A DNA stretch of 64,000 nucleotides from Paenibacillus baekrokdamisoli (GCF_003945345.1 NZ_AP019308.1:2046001-2110000), one strand, 5' to 3'. Counted from the first letter of the stretch, positions 8,965-18,884 are shown. Notes: generated from the sequence alone by a model not told the origin. Numbers and translations are program-made.

Positions 8965-10716
8965 TTATGATTTAACTTCTGTCCAAATCTTCGCCGCATT
9001 TTTGTAATTATTCATCCAATAATCTACTGATTTCTGACCCTCCATTGCCTTCAATTCATCCAATACTGTTTTTTGAATACTCTTGTATTCGTCTTGAGAT
9101 TTAGCGAGAATCAGTTTGGTTTGCATACGTGCCAAGTAATCCGCAATTTTGGCATCCAACCGTTTGATATCGTCGGGGGTGTTCATATCCAACCCATAAC
9201 TCATGGCTGAGTTAATAAATATAAAGTTAATCTCACCCGATTTGACCCGTTTGTCGACAAGTTCCCCCGGATAGGATACGCCATAATGACTGCTATAATC
9301 TTTATTCAATGGGGATAAGCTCTTTATCAGTTCTTCCTTAGACTGTCCATAGGCGATCGGTACGTTATACTTCGGATCGTTATAACCGGCAACAGCACCA
9401 GATAGATTCCAATACTTACCCATTCCAGTCTTTTCTGCATAAACGGCATCATTCCGCTTATCGGCGTCGATTACTTTCGGCTTGCCATTATCTAACTCCC
9501 ATTGCTCTCCTTCAAATCCGTCGTTAATCAATCTGGACCCTTCGGACGTCAAGATGTAATTGATCAAATCCATCGCTCTCTCTGGATGTTTGCTATTTTT
9601 CGATATGACCCATAGTCTCGTCTCATTACCATCTGGGCTGACAGCATCCGTAGTCATGCTCTGTCCTTTAGGATAAGGAAGCCCTACATATCCAGATAAA
9701 GGATCTTTTGCAGCCAGCAATTCATTGGCGGCATTCGTCCCCAGCCAGTGATGCGTGCTGAATAACACAAGACCGTTCTTCGTTTTCTCCTGTAAATTCT
9801 CGAATTTATGCACAAAAGAGTCAGGATCCAAAATTCCCAGTTGATTCGCTTTGAAGTAAAAATCCGTACCTTTCCAGAATGCATTATCCGTATCGAAAAA
9901 CCCTCCGCTTGGTTCACCTGTCTCCGGATTCAAGCTAATAAAATTATTAGCTGTCAATCGGTTAAAGGCATTATCAAACGTGCGATAAGTGAAGAAATCC
10001 GCAAAGTATGGTGATATACCATATGTTTTCTGTCCTTGGTCATTCGTAGGATGCTTATCTTGCATAGCCTTAAGCATATTAAGAAGATCATCCATATTAT
10101 TTACTTCCGGGAATCCAAGCTCCTTATAGTAATCCCAACGGATAAGATAACCTGGAGATTCATAACGTTCCTGCGGCGCAAACTGGCTGGCCAATCCAGG
10201 AAGCGCATACAATTTATTCGTGTCAGCGCTCCAGAATTTCTTGCTGATCTTGATTCGGTTAGGCAATTCTTTGAGAATGTCCGGACCGTTAGTTGTAAGC
10301 AGATCGTCAAGAGGAATAATTTGATTTCCTTTAATTAACTGATTCAAATGATCCTTATTCGTCACGAGAATAATATCAGGCAATTCACCGCTAGCCATCT
10401 CTAGGTTAAACTTTTTGTCATCATTCACTCTGTCAATATCTAGCGATACACCAGTCTGTTTTGCAATTTCCATTGCAATTTCATCTGTTTGTACGCCTGA
10501 TGGAAATTGACCTACAAATACAGGACCGTCACTAGAGAATTTTAGAGTTATAGGCTCCTTGGACGGTTTTTCACTCGGTGAAGTACTTGCTGGAGGTGAA
10601 TTTGTAGAGGTAGGCTGATTCTCCCCTTTGTTCGAACAGCCAACCATAGCAACACATGCCACCAAAGTAATCATTCCTGCAATTCTTCTCAAACTGATTT
10701 TTCTTCTTTGACCCAT
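8965..10716 (-). CDS. Extracellular solute-binding lipoprotein of a sugar ABC transporter
   Basis: A 583-residue family 1-type binding protein. The N-terminus has basic residues, a hydrophobic stretch and the lipobox VGC near residue 26, then a Ser/Thr/Pro linker (about 30-50), which predicts a lipid-anchored extracellular protein. The body has the large oligosaccharide-binding pattern of LipO/LplA proteins (FSSDGPVFVG, RLWVISKNSKHPERAM, SEGSRLINDG). It follows the two permease genes and precedes the terminator at 8920. No ATPase gene is present nearby, as is usual for this transporter group, which shares an MsmX-type ATPase. Ligand unknown; likely the oligosaccharide or glycoside handled by the downstream enzymes. 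Confidence 0.9.
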   Translation of the reverse strand: MGQRRKISLRRIAGMITLVACVAMVGCSNKGENQPTSTNSPPASTSPSEKPSKEPITLKFSSDGPVFVGQFPSGVQTDEIAMEIAKQTGVSLDIDRVNDDKKFNLEMASGELPDIILVTNKDHLNQLIKGNQIIPLDDLLTTNGPDILKELPNRIKISKKFWSADTNKLYALPGLASQFAPQERYESPGYLIRWDYYKELGFPEVNNMDDLLNMLKAMQDKHPTNDQGQKTYGISPYFADFFTYRTFDNAFNRLTANNFISLNPETGEPSGGFFDTDNAFWKGTDFYFKANQLGILDPDSFVHKFENLQEKTKNGLVLFSTHHWLGTNAANELLAAKDPLSGYVGLPYPKGQSMTTDAVSPDGNETRLWVISKNSKHPERAMDLINYILTSEGSRLINDGFEGEQWELDNGKPKVIDADKRNDAVYAEKTGMGKYWNLSGAVAGYNDPKYNVPIAYGQSKEELIKSLSPLNKDYSSHYGVSYPGELVDKRVKSGEINFIFINSAMSYGLDMNTPDDIKRLDAKIADYLARMQTKLILAKSQDEYKSIQKTVLDELKAMEGQKSVDYWMNNYKNAAKIWTEVKS

Positions 10717-10779
10717 TTTTAGATTGCCTCCCTTAATTATGATATATATACAGAGTTATATTAACCTCAGTTATATCCG

Positions 10780-11682
10780 CTACCCTTTTACAGCACCAAG
10801 CATAATGCCTTTGACAAAATATTTTTGCAGGAAGGGATATACAAATAGGATGGGGACTGTAACAATCATTGTAATCGTCATTTTCACAGACTGCGGTGTA
10901 ATCATAAAAGCAGCTTTATAGCTTTGATTCGATTGTTGACTCATCATCCTCATGCTTGCTTCGGTAGCCAGTGATTCCGTTTGACTCAAGTAATTGTATA
11001 GTAAAAGCTGCAGCGTCTGGAGCTTGGGATGACTGACCAAAAATAAGTTGTCCACCCAGGAATTCCACTGAGCTACGGCAGTAAATAACGCAACTGTAGC
11101 AATAATAGGCATGGATAAAGGAAATATAATTCTAGTGAAGAGTGTTACATGTCCTGCGCCATCCATCATCCCCGATTCCGCCAGTGATGGAGGAATTTGC
11201 TCAATATAGGTCTTAATCAAGATGACAAAAAACGCACCAACCGCACCAGGAATAATATAAATAAGAAAGTTGTTTTTTAATCCAAGCTCTTTCATTGTGA
11301 TATACCATGGAATTAACCCGGCATTGAGATACATCGTCATAACAACAAAGCGATAAATCCACTTACGTAAGATCAAGTCTCTTTGGGTGACAAGATAGGC
11401 AAAGAACGAGCTGCAGAACACGGTAATCACTGTACCAAGGACAGCTCTTAAAGTCGAAATGAAGAACGCATTTGATATGTCCTGCAAAACAAACAGCTTG
11501 GCATAAGTTTTAAGCGTGAAGCCAACTGGCAGCAAATAGACACCCCGTATTGCCAAACTAGGATCACTGACAGAATTAATGAGAATATAATAAAAGGGAT
11601 ATATACAGCAAAGTACGAACAAGGACATAAATAGCCAGTTGCATAAGTCAAATGCCCAATCGACCCCACTTCTTTTGTTCAT
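10780..11682 (-). CDS. Carbohydrate ABC transporter permease (LplC/YtcP type)
   Basis: A 300-residue inner-membrane permease with about six hydrophobic segments. The ATPase-contact loop reads ESGMMDGAGHVTLFTRI near residue 195, the EAA motif of this subfamily. The C-terminus ends PFLQKYFVKGIMLGAVKG, a hallmark of LplC/YtcP proteins. The start overlaps the stop of the other permease by four bases (ATGA), so the two are translationally coupled and form the heterodimeric channel for the binding protein encoded next. Assignment is firm; transported sugar unknown. Confidence 0.93.
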   Translation of the reverse strand: MNKRSGVDWAFDLCNWLFMSLFVLCCIYPFYYILINSVSDPSLAIRGVYLLPVGFTLKTYAKLFVLQDISNAFFISTLRAVLGTVITVFCSSFFAYLVTQRDLILRKWIYRFVVMTMYLNAGLIPWYITMKELGLKNNFLIYIIPGAVGAFFVILIKTYIEQIPPSLAESGMMDGAGHVTLFTRIIFPLSMPIIATVALFTAVAQWNSWVDNLFLVSHPKLQTLQLLLYNYLSQTESLATEASMRMMSQQSNQSYKAAFMITPQSVKMTITMIVTVPILFVYPFLQKYFVKGIMLGAVKG

Positions 11683-12629
11683 ATGATGTTCTCTCCCCTT
11701 ACTCGTTTAGCAATCCGATTCACTGTAAATAAAATAATGATACTGATTACTGTTTTTAAGACACCCAATGCAGTCGCATATGCGAAGTCATTGTTCTGAA
11801 ATCCAATTCGATAAACATAGTAATCTAAAATTTCTAATTTATCGGATACCAATGGATTCATGAACACGTAAAACTGCTCAAATCCATTACTGAGCAAATT
11901 GCTGACATTCAGCAGCAGCAATACAATGTAGGTGGGCATGATCCCCGGAATAGTTACATACCAGATCATCCTAAACCTACCTGCCCCATCTACATTCGCC
12001 GCATCATACATTTCTGAATCGATGCCGGCGATTGCCGCCAAATAGATGATCGCCCCCCAACCAAGCCCTTTCCAAAGCCCAATCCCGATTTGAAAATACC
12101 ATGCAATTGCTGAATCCCCTAAAAAGTTTATTGGATTCTGAATAAGATGCAATTTCAACAGCAATTGGTTGATAGCGCCGTCATTAACAGAGAAAAAAAC
12201 GTAAAATATAGAAAATGTCAATATCCAGCTAATAAAATTCGGCAGTGTTGTCGTCGTTTGAATGAATTTAGAGAAAGACTTTTTTTTGATTTCATTTAAC
12301 AAAACGGCAAAGAGGACACCCGCAGGAGATGTAAGTATTGTTAAAAAGCTGATTGCCAGCGTATTCTTCAATACACGGATTAATTCACCCCTCTCTTCAG
12401 TGAAAGCAATAATGAAAAACTTAAACCCTACAAATTTACTCATCGATAAAGGGATACCTGGCTGATAATCATAAAAAGCATAAATCCAACCAAACAAAGG
12501 TAAATAATTGAATAGAAAAATCAATACGATTAAAGGTAATGCCAATAACAACAAGATTACACGATTTTTAGTAAGCTTTCGCCTCTTTTTCTTTAACACG
12601 GGCATCGTGCGAACCGGGATGTTCTCCAT
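11679..12629 (-). CDS. Carbohydrate ABC transporter permease (LplB type)
   Basis: A 316-residue permease with a basic N-terminal tail (KKKRRKLTKNR), about six membrane segments, and an EAA loop DAANVDGAGRFRMIWYVTIPG near residue 205. LplB-type proteins pair with LplC-type permeases to import polygalacturonan- or mannan-type oligosaccharides. It is the first transporter gene after the two-component pair. A near-perfect AT-rich inverted repeat lies just upstream at 12689-12736. Assignment is firm. Confidence 0.93.
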   Translation of the reverse strand: MENIPVRTMPVLKKKRRKLTKNRVILLLLALPLIVLIFLFNYLPLFGWIYAFYDYQPGIPLSMSKFVGFKFFIIAFTEERGELIRVLKNTLAISFLTILTSPAGVLFAVLLNEIKKKSFSKFIQTTTTLPNFISWILTFSIFYVFFSVNDGAINQLLLKLHLIQNPINFLGDSAIAWYFQIGIGLWKGLGWGAIIYLAAIAGIDSEMYDAANVDGAGRFRMIWYVTIPGIMPTYIVLLLLNVSNLLSNGFEQFYVFMNPLVSDKLEILDYYVYRIGFQNNDFAYATALGVLKTVISIIILFTVNRIAKRVRGENII

Positions 12630-12688
12630 AGTCTGTGTCCACCTTCTCTCGATTTATATTTATTTTACAATCAAAAAAACGGTATAAA

Positions 12689-12736
12689 AATAATCAATTC
12701 GACGAATACATATACTTTCTTCGTCAATCGATTATT
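12689..12736 (-). promoter_or_regulatory. Inverted repeat upstream of the first transporter operon
   Basis: Two arms of 17-18 bases (12689-12706 and 12720-12736) are complementary except for one or two positions, separated by 13 bases. Read on the minus strand the second arm is followed by a TTTTTATACC stretch, so it could be an attenuator between the kinase gene and the permease gene; alternatively it is an operator. Part of it, AAGAAAGTATATG, nearly matches AAGAAAGTATAAG in the repeat at 40915-40960. Confidence 0.5.
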
Positions 12737-12772
12737 TCTATCCCGTATACTTCTTCAAAATCTTGCACTTTT

Positions 12773-14653
12773 TTACGCGATGTTGTTTATTTTTCTATTT
12801 TGAGGTATCCGGATTTCGATCGTTGTTCCGTGACCTGTAATGCTATGGACTTGCAATTCAGAAGATATACCAAAATGAAGCTTTATTCTCCGTTGGATAT
12901 TCAAAAGCCCGATGCCAAATTCGTTGTCCTGCAATAGTGAAGCTTGCTCTGAATCAGTAGAGCGAATCCACTCGTTCAATCTTTGCAGCTTGTCTATCGG
13001 AATTCCTATGCCGCTGTCTTTAACCTGAATGTTGAAATTTTCATCATCCATTTCATTTACAATAATCTCAATAACGCCTACATAATGATTCGTTTCCAGA
13101 CCGTGCATCAACGCATTCTCGATTAAAGGTTGGAGAATAAACCTCGGTACAAGACAGGTCAGCAGCGAATCCGGGATGTGATATTGAATAACTATACCTT
13201 CCCCGTAACGATTGTTCATAATTTTCATATAGTTTTGGATATATTCCAATTCCTCCTCTAACGTATAGAAAGTCGCCGGATTCTTAAAGATTGGTCTCAG
13301 CATGTTGCCTAATGCGTTGATAATCTCCACAATGTTCCCTGCTTTCATTACCGTAGCTGTCCACTTAATCGTATTAAGCGTGTTAAATAGGAAGTGAGGG
13401 TTGATGTGAGACTGGAGAATTTGAATTTCTAGTCTTCGCTTCTCTTCGTTATTCCGTTGGTCCCGCTCCAATGACTGCACAATGCTTTCAGACATGCGAT
13501 TAAATCCGCGGCTTAACATGCCAAACTCATTTCTAGAATGCTTGGGGATGATATATCCCACATCGCCCATTTCCATAGTACGCATCGCGGCGGTCAGTTG
13601 GTAAAGTGGACGCATAATTTTACGAATCCAAAAAGAGGACATGAAAAATGTAACCAGTAAACTGATAAGTAAAATCCAAATGATTATAGATTTCAGGTTT
13701 AAAATATCTTTAACAAATTCCGCTATTGGAATTTCTTTGATTAATGTCCACCCGGTATCACCCAGTTTTAAATAAATAATTTGTTTATCGTTTAATCTGA
13801 AGCTCCCATATGTCTTCTCAGATTGAATGGATGCATAGTTGGTACTTATTGTTCCTATGTGCGCCTGGTCAGCATGAGATATGATTTGTCCATTCTGATC
13901 GGAAATATAAAGTTCTCCACTAAAGTTTTTAGTAAGATTGTTATACAGCGACAATAACGATTTTTCGTGAATATTAATGATTAGAGTAGCGCTCGATGTG
14001 CTTTGAGTAACGGACTTTACAGCACGGGCAGCAGAAATAATATTTTTCTCACCTTTTTTAGATCGACTGGTTTGATCAGTGAAATCTGCTATTTGATTAG
14101 CACCCGCCCATACTAATTTGGGGAAGGATTCTTTTGCTTCGCTGTAAACAGACGTACGTTTCAGATTAGAGAAATACAGTAACTGCTGTTGTTTGGAGGC
14201 GTTGGGCGGCAATAAAATTCGAAACAACGAATTTCCCAGAACCTTTCCGTCTTCTGTGTAAATGAATACAGAATCCAGATAGTTATAATTACCGAGCAAT
14301 ACATCCATTTGATTCAACACATCTATATTTAGCTGAATTCTGTCCGCTTCTCCTATTACCCTCAGATTTTGATCGAGATAATCTTGAACTTGGGGAGTAC
14401 TTAACAATTGTGTGGATATCTTATCAACCTCCTGACGAAAAGCATTGATGGTATGATTGACCTGTTCAAATAATTGCATTGTATTATCCTCTGATTGCTT
14501 CTGCAGAATACTGAGCATTCCGAAGTATGTTAAAGCAGCGCTCAACATAAGGACGATAATACTCATGAGCATGAAAGAAATCCCCATTTGAATCCGCAGA
14601 CCAAATCCAATGCTCCTAATGATTCCTTTACTAATCTTCTTCATATCCTGCAT
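12773..14653 (-). CDS. YesM-type sensor histidine kinase
   Basis: A 626-residue membrane kinase. A first transmembrane helix lies near 25-50, an extracellular sensor domain spans about 50-310, and a second helix near 320-340 leads into a HAMP segment (IMRPLYQLTAAMRTMEMG). The His_kinase domain has SHINPHFLFNTLNTIKW with the phosphorylated His, and the ATPase domain has ENALMHGLE, VKDSGIGIP and GIGLLNIQRRI. Such kinases sense extracellular sugars or their binding proteins. The gene follows its response regulator with an overlap of 23 bases; an internal ATG at 14644 is an alternative start. The RR-then-HK order is the same as would be needed for coupled expression. Confidence 0.93.
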   Translation of the reverse strand: MQDMKKISKGIIRSIGFGLRIQMGISFMLMSIIVLMLSAALTYFGMLSILQKQSEDNTMQLFEQVNHTINAFRQEVDKISTQLLSTPQVQDYLDQNLRVIGEADRIQLNIDVLNQMDVLLGNYNYLDSVFIYTEDGKVLGNSLFRILLPPNASKQQQLLYFSNLKRTSVYSEAKESFPKLVWAGANQIADFTDQTSRSKKGEKNIISAARAVKSVTQSTSSATLIINIHEKSLLSLYNNLTKNFSGELYISDQNGQIISHADQAHIGTISTNYASIQSEKTYGSFRLNDKQIIYLKLGDTGWTLIKEIPIAEFVKDILNLKSIIIWILLISLLVTFFMSSFWIRKIMRPLYQLTAAMRTMEMGDVGYIIPKHSRNEFGMLSRGFNRMSESIVQSLERDQRNNEEKRRLEIQILQSHINPHFLFNTLNTIKWTATVMKAGNIVEIINALGNMLRPIFKNPATFYTLEEELEYIQNYMKIMNNRYGEGIVIQYHIPDSLLTCLVPRFILQPLIENALMHGLETNHYVGVIEIIVNEMDDENFNIQVKDSGIGIPIDKLQRLNEWIRSTDSEQASLLQDNEFGIGLLNIQRRIKLHFGISSELQVHSITGHGTTIEIRIPQNRKINNIA

Positions 14654-16253
14654 TTTCCTCTACCGGGTTTGTCATCCACTGATTTCTAAATTCCCGAGGT
14701 CCGACACCTGTAGTTCGTTTGAACATCTTACTAAAGTAAGTATGGTTATCCATGCCTACCCTTTCGGCAATCTCATATGATTTCATCTGTGTGCTAAGCA
14801 GGAGCGCTTTGGCTTTTTCTATACGAAATTTTAACAAATACTCGACAAAGTTAATTCCCATTTCTTTTTTAAATAAAGCGCTTAAATATCCAGGACTTAT
14901 TCCGACATGGCTGGCGGCTTGCTGAAGGGGTATATCTCCAGCATAACTCCGTTCAATGTAGCTCAGAACCTTGATCACTTCTCTACTTAACTTTCTTTGG
15001 CTTTTTATCTCTATAATTTGATCCAAAAATTCATTGGAAATGTCAATCATTTGATCGAGAATAGTTGCTCTTAACAGCCTGTCCGCGTATGAGGCAAATA
15101 GAGAGACCTTCCCTGCATCGCTTACATGGAGTGAACTCATAGGCCATTGCAACCATTGAACAAACATTCCCTTAATATCCGCCTTTATCGATAATGAACC
15201 GCTTTCATATAAATTCGAAACAGATATGTACATCGCCTTGCTTTGTTCTTCATCTACAGTCTCCCATTTATGGATATGCTGAACTAATTTCTCCTTTATG
15301 ATCTCTTCAAAACGCTTCTCACTTCCTTCACGACAGTTTAATACAGCACCAAATCCAAGAAAAAATTTCTTCTCCAAGACCTGAATACTATCATTATATT
15401 GAAGCCTAAGAGCCGAATAGCCGTTTTTTTGAGTACTGATTCCGAAGGAAATAGATACATTGAAATAAGAGAGCATTACCTTGCGAATATGCTCCAAAAT
15501 TTGCTGGAGTATTTCCGTTATCTTCTGTTCACTGACCATGTCATGGAAGCTAAATAGTAATACATACCGATTATCTTCATCATGAAATGCCTCTCCCCGA
15601 CCATGGCTTTGCAAAACTTCTTCCAATACGTTTAACAGGGATATGCGGATCAGTTGCCCTTTTTCATCTTTGAATTTATCCTGCAATTGTTTATATTGAT
15701 CAATTTCCATTATACAAAGCGTTAACTTGATCGCTTTAAGCCTCAGATTCATGCCAGCTATAGTATTCGAAAACTCATTTTCCGTATACCGATTGCGAAA
15801 CATGAAATCTTTAAATATATTTTCCTTTAGCGCATCCACATCAAGATTTGGAATCACTTTTATTTGCGGCTGACTAGCTTGCAGCTCGGTATGAAGTTTC
15901 TGTAAGACATTCTCCATCTCTTCGGAAGTCATTGTTAATTTCACTATGTAATCACTCACACCTAGACTCATTGCTTTGTGTAATAAATTAAATTGCTCTA
16001 GACAGGTTAATATCACGATCTTCGTGTGCTGATCTTGCAACCTAATTTTTGATATTAATTCCATCCCGTCCATTACCGGCATTTTTATATCTGTAATAAT
16101 AATTTCCGGTCTGTGTTCCTCGTAAACTCGCCAAGCATCTTGTCCGTTAGCCACGTCAGCGATAACCTTCATATTGAATTTATCCCATTCAATCATACTT
16201 TTCAGACCTAGTCTAACTAGCATTTCATCTTCTGCAATGAGAATACGGTACAC
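14631..16253 (-). CDS. YesN-type response regulator with AraC DNA-binding domain
   Basis: A 540-residue regulator. The receiver domain (about 1-120) has the acidic pair Glu8/Asp9, phosphoacceptor Asp55 in ITDIKMPVMDG, and a conserved Lys in YIVKLTM. A long linker (about 140-430) leads to two AraC helix-turn-helix motifs at the C-terminus (QQAASHVGISPGYLSALFKK and the final YEIAERVGMDNHTYFSKMFKR segment). It is expected to activate the adjacent transporter genes when phosphorylated by the kinase downstream. The start is GTG at 16253 with a perfect AGGAGGTG upstream. First gene of the cluster. Confidence 0.94.
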   Translation of the reverse strand: MYRILIAEDEMLVRLGLKSMIEWDKFNMKVIADVANGQDAWRVYEEHRPEIIITDIKMPVMDGMELISKIRLQDQHTKIVILTCLEQFNLLHKAMSLGVSDYIVKLTMTSEEMENVLQKLHTELQASQPQIKVIPNLDVDALKENIFKDFMFRNRYTENEFSNTIAGMNLRLKAIKLTLCIMEIDQYKQLQDKFKDEKGQLIRISLLNVLEEVLQSHGRGEAFHDEDNRYVLLFSFHDMVSEQKITEILQQILEHIRKVMLSYFNVSISFGISTQKNGYSALRLQYNDSIQVLEKKFFLGFGAVLNCREGSEKRFEEIIKEKLVQHIHKWETVDEEQSKAMYISVSNLYESGSLSIKADIKGMFVQWLQWPMSSLHVSDAGKVSLFASYADRLLRATILDQMIDISNEFLDQIIEIKSQRKLSREVIKVLSYIERSYAGDIPLQQAASHVGISPGYLSALFKKEMGINFVEYLLKFRIEKAKALLLSTQMKSYEIAERVGMDNHTYFSKMFKRTTGVGPREFRNQWMTNPVEENAGYEED

Positions 16254-16361
16254 AATTGCACCTCCTGTATATCATATTTCTACCAAGATTCGATGATCAA
16301 ATTAGTATGCCATATAATTTTCAGCTGAACAATATGAGGCTGGATCTTCATCCTCCCCTAT

Positions 16362-17240
16362 CTACCCCTTCGAATAATTATTCTTCTTAAGGTAATTACT
16401 AATCACATCTTTATTTTCATGCCACCATAATATCGGCAAATCTCCAACTTTCACGAATCCTAACCGTTTCACAAGTCGGTTGGAGGCTTCATTCCCAGCA
16501 TCGCAGTCCCAATACGGTTTAAGTCCAAGTGATCTACTTCTTTGAATAAAATGAGTGCATACGATTGATGCAAGCCCCATATTCCGGTACTTCTCCAACG
16601 TAAGGATATCCGGAGCAATAAATCCTCCTCCGATAAAGAACGTATTGCAGACGCTTGCAAATTCGCCATTGGATCCTATTATACTGAACCCAAAAGCATT
16701 TTGAAGGTAATCGTCATCAGACTCCCAAAGGAGATCGTATGTGTTATCAATTTGGGTTCGGTAATCATTATAATATTTTTTATCTATTTTGGAGATTTGA
16801 AATCCTGCGGGGAGCTCTGTATTACAATTCGATTGATCGTAATCGTCCAAAACGTAGTGAGATCGTGTTAGTTGTACCACCTCTCCTCTGAGTGCGGATT
16901 CTAGAAAAAGGTGCCAATCCACAGATGAAGAATAAAGATCGTAGAAGTTTGCATGGTTGGAGCGATCTTGTAAAAAAGCAATTAATGAATTATTAAAATT
17001 CGAATCTGACAAATCACCAAATACATAGTAGCACCCACCACGATTCATAATTATTCCTGCTGTCGGATCTGTTTTACTGTTAACGAATACTGTACCTGGT
17101 TGATTAAGTTCAAGAACCGAATACACAAAAACGTTGTGAAAGTGAAATTTATCCTTAACAACTCCAATTATATCCTTATAATCACAGTTCGATAGTTGTA
17201 TCACAATGATCAACCTTTCCCTTATGTTTGATAAAAACAT
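16362..17240 (-). CDS. GNAT-family N-acetyltransferase
   Basis: A 292-residue protein with an atypical N-terminal half and a GNAT domain in the C-terminal 140 residues. The acetyl-CoA-binding region is LTLEKYRNMGLASIVCTHFI (R-x-x-G-L-A near 235), followed by WDCDAGNEASNRLVKRLGF, the usual last strand and helix. It would acetylate an amine on an unidentified acceptor. It stands alone between the response regulator gene and the amidase gene, with its own terminators on both sides. Function beyond the fold cannot be given. Confidence 0.83.
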   Translation of the reverse strand: MFLSNIRERLIIVIQLSNCDYKDIIGVVKDKFHFHNVFVYSVLELNQPGTVFVNSKTDPTAGIIMNRGGCYYVFGDLSDSNFNNSLIAFLQDRSNHANFYDLYSSSVDWHLFLESALRGEVVQLTRSHYVLDDYDQSNCNTELPAGFQISKIDKKYYNDYRTQIDNTYDLLWESDDDYLQNAFGFSIIGSNGEFASVCNTFFIGGGFIAPDILTLEKYRNMGLASIVCTHFIQRSRSLGLKPYWDCDAGNEASNRLVKRLGFVKVGDLPILWWHENKDVISNYLKKNNYSKG

Positions 17241-17262
17241 GAACGTATGGGGATATTAAAAT

Positions 17263-17292
17263 AGAAAAAGAGCTACCAAAAAAGGCAGCTCC
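17263..17292 (-). terminator. Rho-independent terminator after the amidase gene
   Basis: On the minus strand GGAGCTGCC and GGTAGCTC form an eight-base stem around a TTTTTT loop, followed by TTTTTCTATTTT. It lies about 110 bases after the amidase stop and just before the acetyltransferase start. Confidence 0.72.
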
Positions 17293-17399
17293 GACGAATC
17301 CAGTTACCATTACTGGAACACTGGCATGAATAATACCACTTTCCACATATCCCCAATTCCTTAAATATAAGCTTGTTTTGCAAGTAAATCAATAGCTAA

Positions 17400-18884
17400 T
17401 TAATATGGATAATCCACTTTCAAATTTGGCATTTTCCTATGTTTTGTTTGTTGTTCAAATGCAAATGCAATACGAATTAATGTCGGTTCGCTAAATGCCT
17501 TCCCAGCAAAAGTAATGCCAAATGCTCTGCCATTCTCCTGGAATCCAGCTGGCACTGCTATGGATGGATACCCCGCTCTAGCACAAATATCGGCTCCAAC
17601 ATAAGAAGGAAAGAGAATTGCATCCAATCCATGCTTTTCTAAAGCATAATCAATACCCATATTTTGTGAGTAATATAAATCAGTTATAGATTGTAAAATA
17701 TATTCTGGATTATTTAATTGATTTTCAAATTGTAGTCGATTTTTCATTGAATCTTGTCCATATTTTAAAGCCTTCTCGGCATTCTGCTCATTCCATTCAA
17801 CCAGTTCATTCATGGTATGGACAGGTAATTGTGATGGAAGACTTTGCAGATAATTATCAACAGCATGTTTAAATTCAAAGTTCATTTTATTAAACTCCCA
17901 CTCTCTATAGAACGATGGGATTTCTATATCTTCAACAACATTGGCTCCAGAATCTTTTATTTTGGTTACAGCATCATTAAATAACCCCTCATCATACTCG
18001 CCAATATCACGATATCGTTCAGGTGGAACATTTCTGAAAATTCCTATGGTTGCTTTTTTTAACCCGTCTATATCTAAAAAGGTTGTATAGTCTATCTTTG
18101 ATTGGTTATTCTTCCAAGTAGCTGGATCACTTTCGTCTTTTCCTGTGAGTACACCTAGTAAGATTGCTGCATCTGTCACAGTCCTTGCCATAGGACCCGC
18201 AGTATCCTGAGAATAAGTCCACGGTATTACTCCTGAACGACTTATTAAACCTACGGTTGGCTTTATTCCAACTATGGCGTTCTGAACAGAGGGGCTTAAG
18301 ATAGAGGCAGAGGTTTCCGTTCCAACTGCAATAGCTGTAAAATTTGCCGCTACAGCTGCTGCTGAACCCGTGCTGGACCCACCCGTGAAATGATCCCCAT
18401 ACGGATTTGTTGTTTGTCCGCCTGTAGAACTATATCCAGCCCACATTGACGAAGACATGCCGTTTGCCCATTCTGTCATATTTGTTTTTCCAAGAATAAC
18501 TGCACCAGCTTCTCTCAGCTTTTGGACAAGGAAAGCATCCTTTGAGCTTACATGGTTTTCCAAAGCTAGTGCACCCGCACTTGTACGCATTTTATCATTT
18601 GTTTCAATATTTCCTTTCAATAAAACAGGAATACCATGTAGTTGGCTCCTTACTCCTACTAATTTTCTTTCTTGGTCTAATGCCTCAGCAATAAAAATCG
18701 CATCTGGATTAATTTCCATAACAGAATTTATCTTAGGGCCTCTTTGGTCATATGTTGCTATCCGATACATGTAATACATAACAAGTTCTCTTGAGGTAAT
18801 CTCCCCCTTGTCCATTGCATCCTGTAATTCAAAAATCGTGGCTTCTTCGCCATTTAGATTTTTTAATCCAAATATATGTTCCAT
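17400..18884 (-). CDS. Amidase signature-family amidase
   Basis: A 494-residue amidase. The Ser-Ser-Lys machinery is visible: LLKGNIET with the catalytic Lys near residue 90, the Gly/Ser-rich signature GGSSTGSAAAVAANF near 170, and GTETSASILSPS with the nucleophile Ser a little further on. It hydrolyses an unknown amide to acid and ammonia; GatA is excluded because there is no GatB/GatC and the C-terminus differs. No signal peptide. It is monocistronic, with a terminator at 17263. Full length for the family. Confidence 0.9.
   Translation of the reverse strand: MEHIFGLKNLNGEEATIFELQDAMDKGEITSRELVMYYMYRIATYDQRGPKINSVMEINPDAIFIAEALDQERKLVGVRSQLHGIPVLLKGNIETNDKMRTSAGALALENHVSSKDAFLVQKLREAGAVILGKTNMTEWANGMSSSMWAGYSSTGGQTTNPYGDHFTGGSSTGSAAAVAANFTAIAVGTETSASILSPSVQNAIVGIKPTVGLISRSGVIPWTYSQDTAGPMARTVTDAAILLGVLTGKDESDPATWKNNQSKIDYTTFLDIDGLKKATIGIFRNVPPERYRDIGEYDEGLFNDAVTKIKDSGANVVEDIEIPSFYREWEFNKMNFEFKHAVDNYLQSLPSQLPVHTMNELVEWNEQNAEKALKYGQDSMKNRLQFENQLNNPEYILQSITDLYYSQNMGIDYALEKHGLDAILFPSYVGADICARAGYPSIAVPAGFQENGRAFGITFAGKAFSEPTLIRIAFAFEQQTKHRKMPNLKVDYPY

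Noticed and set aside
16254..16361. Promoter-like TTGATC and TATGAT hexamers before the first response regulator
   Set aside because: The -10-like hexamer lies so close to AGGAGG that the transcript would start within the ribosome binding site; not a workable promoter.
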